Assembly (NCBI GenBank): GCA_900762005.1
Contig: CAAFEV010000111.1
Coordinates: 1 to 13,138 of the forward strand
Length of the DNA stretch: 13,138 bases
Reading direction: 5' to 3'
DNA from: an uncultured Oscillospiraceae bacterium
Lineage (GTDB): Bacteria > Bacillota > Clostridia > Oscillospirales > Oscillospiraceae
Shown: positions 1 to 9,200 of the stretch, in pieces
Position numbering within the stretch: the first letter of the stretch is position 1
Layout of the letters: the number at the start of each line of letters is the position of its first letter
Notes under the pieces: model-generated
Databases searched by the model: none
What the model saw: only the letters and a program-made list of their open reading frames with translations
Told to the model about the DNA's origin: nothing
Made by a program: the position numbers and the translations under genes

Positions 1-22
1 GAATGTTTTGCTGATCTGACAT
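1..22 (-). CDS. 5' end of an unidentified gene (truncated by window edge)
   Basis: Only the first seven codons are inside the window (Met-Ser-Asp-Gln-Gln-Asn-Ile), so no function can be given. The start is supported by an eight-base Shine-Dalgarno match, GAGGAGGG, nine bases upstream of ATG, and by a plausible promoter further upstream. The gene lies downstream of the giant surface-protein gene but is separated from it by an intrinsic terminator and has its own promoter, so it is probably an independent transcription unit. Confidence 0.7.
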
Positions 23-31
23 GAATGTGTT

Positions 32-56
32 CCCTCCTCTGCGACACACGCCGCAG
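32..56 (-). promoter_or_regulatory. Ribosome-binding site with adjacent hairpin
   Basis: GAGGAGGG (39 down to 32) is a near-perfect anti-16S match and fixes the start codon at 22. Directly upstream is an inverted repeat, CTGCG and CGCAG separated by 8 bases (39-56). Its 3' arm touches the first base of the ribosome-binding site, so the hairpin could modestly affect translation. The pairing is visible; a regulatory role is only inferred. Confidence 0.55.
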
Positions 57-85
57 CTACATATAAAAAGCTTTCACAAAGATTA

Positions 86-114
86 AATATAACACAACCA
101 AGGCCATTGTGCAA
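86..114 (-). promoter_or_regulatory. Putative sigma-A promoter of the left-edge gene
   Basis: On the minus strand a -10 box TATATT (91 down to 86) is preceded by TG plus one base, giving an extended -10. Seventeen bases further upstream is TTGCAC (114 down to 109), a weak -35 with three of six consensus bases. A/T-rich sequence lies just upstream. Transcription would begin near base 79, giving a leader of roughly 57 bases before the ATG at 22. Confidence 0.55.
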
Positions 115-158
115 CAAAAATATTCGGAAAGAAGGGATTTTTTCAATTATTTTACAGG

Positions 159-188
159 AAAAGGGAGTGCCCGAGGGCACTCCCTTTT
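159..188 (-). terminator. Intrinsic terminator of the giant SLH gene
   Basis: This is a perfect inverted repeat of two 14-base arms (159-172 and 175-188) around a two-base centre, effectively a GC-rich stem closed by a four-base loop. On the minus strand the distal arm ends in TTTT, followed by CCTG. It begins 57 bases after the stop codon of the giant gene. The arms also end in A/T on the opposite strand, so it could work in both directions, but the only gene running into it is on the minus strand. Confidence 0.85.
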
Positions 189-244
189 ATGCTTTGCTTA
201 CGGAGCGTTATTGAAAGCCGCTCGCCCCGGTGCGGTGCGTGGGA

Positions 245-3200
245 TTATTGGTAAAAGGTCTTGTCGCAGAGATTCTTGATAATCTGTGCAACCTGCGCTC
301 TGGAGGCGTAGCCGAGCGGATCGATGGTCGTCGGGCTCATGCCGCGGATCAGGCCGACACCGACTGCCCACTTCACATACTCCGCTGCCCACGGGCTGAT
401 GTCGCCCACGTCCTCGTAACGATCCATGAACATCTGGTTCTCCAGCGTCATGTCTGCGCCGAGGTACTTGCAGTAGCGGTACATGATGGCTGCCATTTCC
501 TGACGGGTGATGTCAGCGTGCGGGTCGAAGATCGTTGCGGATTTGCCGAGGACGATGTCATTCTCCGCTGCCCATGCAACATACGGTGCGTAGTAGGAGC
601 CTGCTTCCACATCGGTGAAGGCGATGCCCGTGAACTTGCTCGTGTCGATGTCGGAAATTCTGCCGAGCACAGTGACGAACATTGCACGATCCATGTTCTT
701 GTACGGTGCGAAGAGTTCCGGCGTGATGCCCTTGAAGTAGCCGCGGTCGGTTACAAAGGTGACGGCTTCATAGAACCAGAAATCGGTACGCACATCGGTG
801 TAGAACGAAGAACCCTGTACCTCGAAGTAGACGAAAATCTTGACATTGAAAGCGGGCATTGTGAAGCTGTAGGTCTCGATGTAGCCGGGTGTGCCGCCGA
901 TGAAGCTGACGGGCACTGCATAGCCGTATTCGTCGATGACAACAACTTCCTTGACGCGGTAACCGTCGTCCGGGTCGGCCGAGATGACGATGCGGTCGCC
1001 GACGCAGGCTTTATCCTCCGGAGAGAGGGTCACTTCGCCGTGACCGTCCTCGTAGAAGTTCAGCGCGTAGGCTTCCATACCGAAGCCGGTTTTTTCAAGA
1101 CGAACGGTAATATCGACGTCCTTGTTGGGCATTGTGAAGGTGTAGTTACCACCCTCGGGCTTGATTTCCTCATTGACCTTGATTGCGCCCTCGTCGATTG
1201 TGATGGAGACAAGCTCCCAACCAAGTGCCGGAGCCACGTTGATAGTCACGGTGTCGAGGTAATCGGCGGTCATGTTGTCGGTGAAGTAGCCGTTGAGTGT
1301 GGCATCCGCTTCACCGATAACCGTCAGGTTCGCCGTGTAGGTGCTCTCGGTGAAGATTGCAGTCACGGTCATAGCCTGTGCGGGCATCGTGAAGGTGTAG
1401 GTGCCGTCGGCCTGCTCGGTCAGCAGCAGCGAGCTTTCGCCGTTGTCATAGGTTGCCGTCAGGGAAACGAGGTCATAGCCGACCTTCGGAGTGACGGTGA
1501 CGGTGACGAGGTCATCAAGCTGCGCGATGTTCGCCGGAGCGGTTTCTACGGTGCCCTGCGTCGCATCGAACACGGTGGTGATGGAGTAGTCAAGCTTCTC
1601 GTAATCTACCGTGTAGGTCAGGTCGCAGTCGGGCATTTTGAAGCTCAGCGTCAGCGGAGCACCGGCAGCCGTATCGGTTGCGGGCTTTGTGCCAAGCTGC
1701 TCGAACTTTTCGGAGCCGTCTGCGTTCTTCGCAACGATGCCTGCAACGTAGTAGCCGGGCTTCGGAGTTGCGGTAATGCTGACTTCATCCTGATATTCAT
1801 AGGTGAAGGAGGTCTGCGTGGTCACTGCGCCGTTGACGGAAATCGTGCCGTCGGTCTCGCAGCCGTCCGCACGGGTCAGCGTGTAGGCGTCCTTCTTGAA
1901 GGTGACGGTAACAATGACGTCCTCTGCCTGAATGTCGTGGATGTCGCTCTTGAAGGTTGCGGGGATGGTGAAGGTGTAGGCGTTGCCGTCTACGGTGTAG
2001 CGGATGTCAAGGTTGTAGCCCTCGGCATTCGTGGAGGTGACGGAAACGGTGTCTACCACGTAGCCGACAGCGGGTTCTGCCGTGAAGGTGACCTTGTCGC
2101 CGAATACGGTGGTGTCCAGACGGTACTCGGCAGTGTTGCCGGTGCTCTTTTCGGTGACGGTGCCGTTCTCGGTTGCCTTGAACAGGACGTCGATTTCGTC
2201 CTTTTCATAGGCGGCGCGGATGATGGTCTTTGCAACAATCACGAAGTCTGCATTGTCTACGGACGGTACGGTAACGGGCGTCTGTACCTCAGCGGAAATC
2301 CAGCCGACGAAGTGGTAGCCGGGCTTGCCGTTGACCACATCTGCCACATGACCCGCAACATCCGCAGTATCCAGATAGTCCACATCCTCGGCGGCGATGA
2401 AGCTGCCGTTATCGAGGTAGATGACATTGTAGGTGTCCTCAATGGTTTCCACATGGATAGTTACGGGTGCCGCCGGCATGGTGAAGAAGTATTCCGCACC
2501 ATAGACGGTGTTGGTCGAATCGGTGTGCAGGGCAATCTTTTCACCGTTAAACTCATTGATGGCATAAACGCCGGTGATGATGTAGCCGTAATTTGCTTTT
2601 GTTTCAAAGCTTACCTGCTCGCCCACGGTGTGCGGGGTTTCGTAGGTGGCGGTTGCTTCTTCGCAGATATCCTTGATGGTGTAGTCAATCGGGGCATATT
2701 CCACATAGACCATGACATCGGTGGCGGGCATATGGAAGGTGATGAATTGCAGGGTGTCGAGCGCATCGGTCAGCGTTGCGGCTGCGGTGTATTGCGCTGC
2801 GTCGAAGTCGAGCACGCTGCCGTCGCCAAGGACATAGTAGATGTTAACAATTTGGTAGCCGTCGTCCGGCGTGACCAGTACGTCAACAACATCCTTATAG
2901 TCGGCACTGACGCTGTTCTCGCTCAGACCGTTCATAACGACCTTGCCGTGGGCTTCTGCCGTCTCGTCCTTGTAGACCTTGTAGGTCTCCTCGACGAAAA
3001 TTGCGGTGATAATCACATCGTCCGCCGGCATATCGAAGTAGTACACGCCGTCCTTGTAGGTCAGCGGGCAGGTCTTCTCGCCGTTGTCGTAGGTGACGCT
3101 CACGCTGTCGAGGTCATAGCCGACATACTCGGTGACGGTGAAGGCGATGCGTTCGCCGATGATGGCTTCGCCGTTTGCCGGAATCTTGTAGACCTGCTCG

Positions 3201-6200
3201 GCAGCGTTGGTGAAGTCTACAAGTGCGCCGTCCACGAGGTCAATCCGACCCTTGGAGGTCAGCGCGTCATCCAGACTCTCAATGACCTTTGCGGGGTTCT
3301 GAGAGGCATCGGGCTTGTAGGTTTCGGCGTTGCTTGTTTGAATGTCGATGCCATAGATAATCGGCTCGTAGTCGATGACGATGTTAACATCCTTCGCAAT
3401 CATTGTGAAGGTGAAGCTGCCGTCATCAAACACGCCGTCGATGATAGCCACGTTGCCGAGGTTGTCAATGTAGGTTCCGGAGATACCTGCGACATAGTAG
3501 CCTTCATTTGCCACAGCGGCAATAACAACTTCCTCGCCCTGCGGAATCATCAGGTTGCTGGTGTAGTAGCCGTTGATGGTGTACTCGCCGCCCTCTGGAA
3601 TGTCCTCAATCACGCTTGCCTTGAAGAACTTCGGCGCGGTGTAGACGTCAATCAGAACGTTTTCGGCGGGCATATCAAAGGCATAGGTGTAATAAACGAG
3701 GTTGTCCTCGACGCGCTTTTCACGCAGTACCGGCGCAATCACAAGGTCGGTGCCCTCGGCGCTGACCACGGCGATGTCAGTAATGACGTAATCATACTCC
3801 GCCGCGACGGTGAAGTAGACCGTTTTGCCGGTTTCGGCGTTGAGCACCTCGGTGAGCAGCAGGTTGCTGCTGTTGAGGTTGCCGGTATGGATGGTGCATT
3901 CGGCTTGCAGATAATCGACATGGTCTGCCTTGCCTGCGGCAACCGTGAACGGCTCGCCGATGTAGGTTGCGCGGACAATCAGATTCTCGGTGACCGCATC
4001 CGTTGCCGGGTCGAATTCCGCCTTGCTCGGCAGAAGCTCCCAGCCGTCAAACACATAGCCGTCCTTGCTTGCTTCGGGTGCTTCGGCGTATTCGCCGGAG
4101 TTGACCGGAACAATACCGAGCAGCGTGTTGTCGCTGTCAAGGTAGGTGACGGTGTATTCTGCCTTGACGGTGCTTGTAAGGATCCGCACATCGGCTGCCG
4201 GCATTTCAAATGCATAAAGTACGGTTCCGTCAACGCTGTCGATGCGGATGACCGGGATAATGGACTCATTGGCTGTGACAACAATGACATTGTTCAGCTC
4301 GTAGTCGGGGTTGGTGGCGGCAGCCTCAAAGAAAACCGTCTCGCCTGCAACGCCGTAGATCGGAGCATCGATGCTGCTGTTGGCATCCGCGCGGGTGAAG
4401 ATAGAGAACACATTCTGCGCGGCGGCTGCCGTGATGGTCACATCGGAGTCGGGCATATAGAAGCTGTAGTTACCGTCCGCGTCCGGCGTCAGCGTCCTGA
4501 CCGTCAGTGCCGGTCCGTCCATGTAGGAGATGGTGACGGAGGTGACGGTGAAGCGGTCAATCGGGTTGACGGAGAAGGTAATCAGGCTTCCGACCTCGGG
4601 TGTGCCGAATGCGGCGGGCTGAATCTCGCAGGATTCGGTGGCGGTGAAGATGCTGTGGGTATTGACGCGGTAGGTCGCGACATAGACCGTGTCGGCATGG
4701 ATGGGCTGCGTCTGATTGCCGGGCAGGAGCTGTGCGCCGCCCTCGTCTTCCCATGCTACGAAGGTCAGACCGCTGAAGCTCGGGCCTGACGGAGCTGTTA
4801 CGGTTTCGCCCTCTTCGACGATTTCATAGCCGAAGATCTGGTTAGTGTCTTCGTCAATGAACTTAACAATGTATTCCTCGGGCGGAATAATTTCCCAGCG
4901 GGCGGTAAAGCTGACCACACCCTTGACGGTGTAGGTTGCGCTCTCGCCGTAGAGGAAGCCGGTGGAGTCCTCGACCCAGCCGACAAACCGGAAGCCCTCT
5001 AAGAACGGTGCTGCGGCAAGGGTAATCTGCTCGCCGTATACGGCATCGAACGGAGCCGGTTGCGGCACGCCGCCGAGCGTGTCATAGCTGACCATGTAGC
5101 TCTGCTGCTCCCAGACTGCCTCGAAAATCATCTCATCGGGGGCATCTGCCGCGACCGCGAACGGCTCGCCTGCGCCGACAATCGTGCTGCCGGACTGCCA
5201 ATACAGGAAGGTGTAGCCGTCCTTGACGGGAACGGTTTCGGGCGTTGTGCCGTTGGTGCCTCTGGTGACAATGCGATAGTCAATCAGAACGCCGTCTGAC
5301 AGGAACTTCACAACGGTGCTGCCGACGGGGATTTCCTCAAACTCAACGAAGACATGAATCGGAGCGGCGGGCATCTCGAAGAAGTAGAGCGCAATGCCGT
5401 CAATGTAGGTCAGCAAGCCGTCCTTCACGGGCAGCATTTCGGCGCCTTCGCCGTAAGCCGTGACATTCTTGAGGACATAGCCCTCGGGAACGGTGATGTC
5501 CACATAGACCGTGTCACCCATAAAGTAGGTATCGTTGTCAATGGCGGCTGCGCCGGTGGGAATCGTATCGGGGATGATTTCCACGGTGACGGGGTAGGTT
5601 GCCTCGTCAAGCTTGGTGGCACGGAAGTTCAGGAAAGCGTTGACGGTGATATCCTCGCCCTCAAAATAGTGCAGATGGGCTGCTTCGTCCACCCAGACAT
5701 AGGTGCAATCCTTTCTGCCCTGCTCATAAGCGGGAGCGGTGATGATTTCGCCTGCCGGAACCACCAGCAGATCCACCAGATTGCCCTTTTCGTCGAAGAA
5801 CTTGACAGCATATTCGACTGCGTCCTCAGACCAGACGGCATTGAGGGTTGCGTCGCGTTTGACCGTATAAAGCGCGGATTCGCCGTAGAATGCGCCGTTT
5901 TCCACATCGACCCATGCCACGAAGGTGAAGCCCTCGCGCTCGGGTGCTGCCGGAAGGACAATTTCCTCGCCGTAGGGTACATCGGTCAGCGGTGCAAGGT
6001 CCACATTCTCGCCGGTGAAGGAGACAGTGTAGGTGTAGTCGCTCCAAACTGCCGTGAATACCATGTCGCGGTTTTCATCCGCCACGACGAGGAATTCGGG
6101 CACGCGGTCGTTGGCGTAGATATAGCCATCATATTCCCAACCGATGAACTCTCTGCCGTCCTCCGACGGATCTGTCTCGGGAATGTACTGCGTTGTGCCG

Positions 6201-9200
6201 ACATAGGCAAGATAGGCGTCATAGAGCTTGCCCTCGTTCAGGAAGCGGACAAGGCAGTTTTCCATGGTTTCTTCTTCCCAAACCGCCGTCAGCAGCTCGC
6301 CGCCCTCGGGCATGGTGAACAGCTCGCCGGCATCCCAGCGGTGACCCGCTTCGTCCTTCCAATACAGGAAGACATAGCCGGGCAGGAACGCCTTGCCAAG
6401 CTCGACCTGCTCGCCGTAGGGAACGTCCGCCACGACATAGGTCGGCATATTGAAGGTATCGTTGTTGAAGAATTCGACCAGCGTGCCGTCCGGCAGCTCC
6501 AAGATGCACTTGTATTCGGATTCGTCCGCTTCGACACCGCGGTAGTAGGTCAGATTGTAGAGATTTGCTTCCCAAACGGCGGTGTAAATCACATCTGCCG
6601 TCGCTTCGGGAATTTCGCCGACTGCATAGAAGTTCTCCTCGCCGTCCGTCCAGCCGATGAGGGTATAGCCCTCTTTTTCAATGGCAGGCTCTTGCGGCAT
6701 TGCACCGAAGGGAACGTCCTGATGGCTGACCAGCGTTTCGCCGTCCTTAAACTGAATGTCGTAGATATGCTCGGCATACGCCCAGACAACATAGACACTG
6801 TCGGCAGGCATGGTGAACTGATAGACATTTTCGGGATAATAAATCCCTTGGTCAAGACGGGTGACCGCAATAGCGTTGCCGTTGCTGTCCTTAAAGACAA
6901 TGACATAATGGCTGTCATAGCCCTCGACCGGGTTGACGGTAACGGTGACAACCTCGCCCAGCTTGGCGGTTTCCTTGTCGGCCGTCACATTCTCATCGAG
7001 CACCCAAACATTGTAGTCGATCGCTTCCCAAACAGCGGTGTAAATCACATCCGCAGTCGCAACGGGCGCGTCGCCGGGAGCGTAGATTGCTTCGCCGTTG
7101 TCCCAACCGATCAGCGTGTAGCCTTCTTTTTCGATAACAGGCTCCACCGGGGCGTTCTCAAAAGCAACGCTCTGATGGCTCAGCAGAGTCGCGTCGTCAT
7201 TCTTAAACTGCACATCATAGATATGCGGCGTATAGATGGCGATAATGCCGACCATACTTGCGGGCATTGTGAAGGTGAAGGAGAGATTGCCGATTTTGCA
7301 AACCGGGATGCAGTTATTGTCGGCATCCACAACCGTGATGAAGTTCAAATCGGAGCCGACCGGCGGGGTGAGCGTCACAGTGACGGACTGTCCCGCAACC
7401 GCCTTGCCGTCAACCGCATTGTCTGTAATGGAATCGGCATCTGCGCCGACATGGAGAATCGCATAGCTGTTCTGCTCCCAAACGGCGGTGTAAATCACAT
7501 CCTCAAGCACTTCGGGCAGCATACCAAGCTCGTAGATATCGGTTCCGTCGTTCCAGCCGACGAGCGTCCAGCCTGCCTTTTCGGGCGTCGGCTCGACTGC
7601 GTAGCCCTCAAATTGAATGCTCTGGTGGCTGAGAAGGCTGCTGCCGTCCTTGAACTGCACGTCGTAAATATGCTCGGTGTCGCCGTCCAGCACCAGCACA
7701 TTGGCAGCCGGCATGGTAAACTGCCAGCCGACAAAGCCGGCAGGCTCGTAGTCCACGTGCATCACGGGAACGGAGATGTCAAATTCACCGGTAGCGGGAT
7801 TGAGTGCCTTTACGAGCACATAGAGCGTGTCGTAGCCGTATTCATCGTCAACGGTAATGTTGACAATTTCGCCGGCGGCGGCGTTGGTCTTGTCGGTGGT
7901 GATAACGTCCGGCTCGGCAATGTTGATTTCATAGATATTCTCTCCCCATACGGCAACGAGGATGGTGTCGCCGGTAATGGCGGGGATTTCGTTGGGGCGG
8001 GATTCCCGACCGTCCTGGTCAATCCAGCCGACGAGGCTATAGCCTTCTCTTTCGGGGGTCGGCTCGACGGCGTAGTAGCCGTGGGCAATTTCCTGAATAT
8101 CCAGAACAGTGCCTTCGCTCTTGAAGATAACGCGGTAGGTCTTCTCTGCAAAGGTTGCCGCAACATTGACATCCTCAGCGGGCATTTCAAAGCGGAACAG
8201 GTTGTCGGCAACCTTGACAACGGGAATTGCCTTGTCGGTTTCAGCACCGGTAGCTGTGATGAAGTTCAGCTCGCTGCCGTCGGGAACGGTCAGCGTTACG
8301 GTAACCTGCTCGCCGTAGCCAAACACATTGGACTGTACCGCGCCGCCGCTGATGGTGCAGCTTGCAGTACCGGTAACGGTATAAGCAGCCGCGAGATATT
8401 CTGCCTGATACACGCGTGAAGCAGCCACAGCAGGGATTGCATCATTGTCATAAACGGCATCAGGCGCGTCGTCGGCGCAATGCCAGCCAAGGAACTCATG
8501 ACCGGGAAGCACAGGTGCTGCCGGAGCGGTCGGGCTTTCGCCTGCGCGGAGCTGCTCAATCTTCAGAATGGAGCCGTCCTTCGCTTTGAAGGTGACTGTG
8601 CAAAGTGCGGGTGCCTTTACCATAAAGGCGGTATCACCGGTCACGGGGACTGCCGCGCCTGCGGAATATTCCGTGACTTCGCCCTGCTTCGTCCAGGTTG
8701 CACCGGGATAGGGCGCATAGGTCGGGAGGGTCACTTCGGCGTCGGCCGCTTGCTTGACAAGCATCGTGCCGTAGCTGCCGCCCTCGCCGATGAAGTTGAC
8801 AATCCAATATTCGGTGTTGTCGGCAAAGACCGGAATCAGATTCATGTTATTGGCATAGCTGTAGCGATAGGCGGTTTCGGCAAGGTAGATGTTTCCGTAG
8901 CCGTCTTTCCAGCCGAGGAAGCTCTTGCCGTCGGGCACAGTCCCTGTAAATGCCCGTGTCGTGAAGCTTTCCTCATATTTCACTTCCTGCGCCTGCGCCA
9001 TGGTGGTTGTGCCCTCGGCATTGAGCGCGTAGAAGACGCGATAGGTCGCCTTTGTCCAGCCCTGGAAGGAATAAACCGTGTCTGTGGTCGGTGCCGGATT
9101 CGTTGTGCCTCCTGCGGCATAGCCATAGCCGTTTCCTTTCCAAGGATATAAGATTGCAGTTGACTTTTCCCACCCGGTTCTTGCGGGAATCTCCGCAAGC

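Noticed and set aside
29..32. Lipoprotein signal in the SLH peptidase (L-L-A-C at residues 8-11)
   Set aside because: The Cys lies inside the hydrophobic core, Leu at -2 is unusual for a lipobox, and a standard A-x-A cleavage site follows at residues 21-23. The coordinates given here are only a placeholder; the codons are near 12661-12672.
230..4789. 1519-codon open frame on the plus strand
   Set aside because: It is exactly antisense and codon-aligned to the giant gene; its openness follows from missing TTA/CTA/TCA codons in the sense frame. The product has no recognisable domains, no ribosome-binding site and an odd Asp/Val/Gly/Cys/His-rich composition.
5354..8419. 1021-codon open frame on the plus strand
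   Set aside because: Same aligned antisense register and same explanation. The smaller plus frames at 5060, 8480, 9266 and 9767 are in the same register too.
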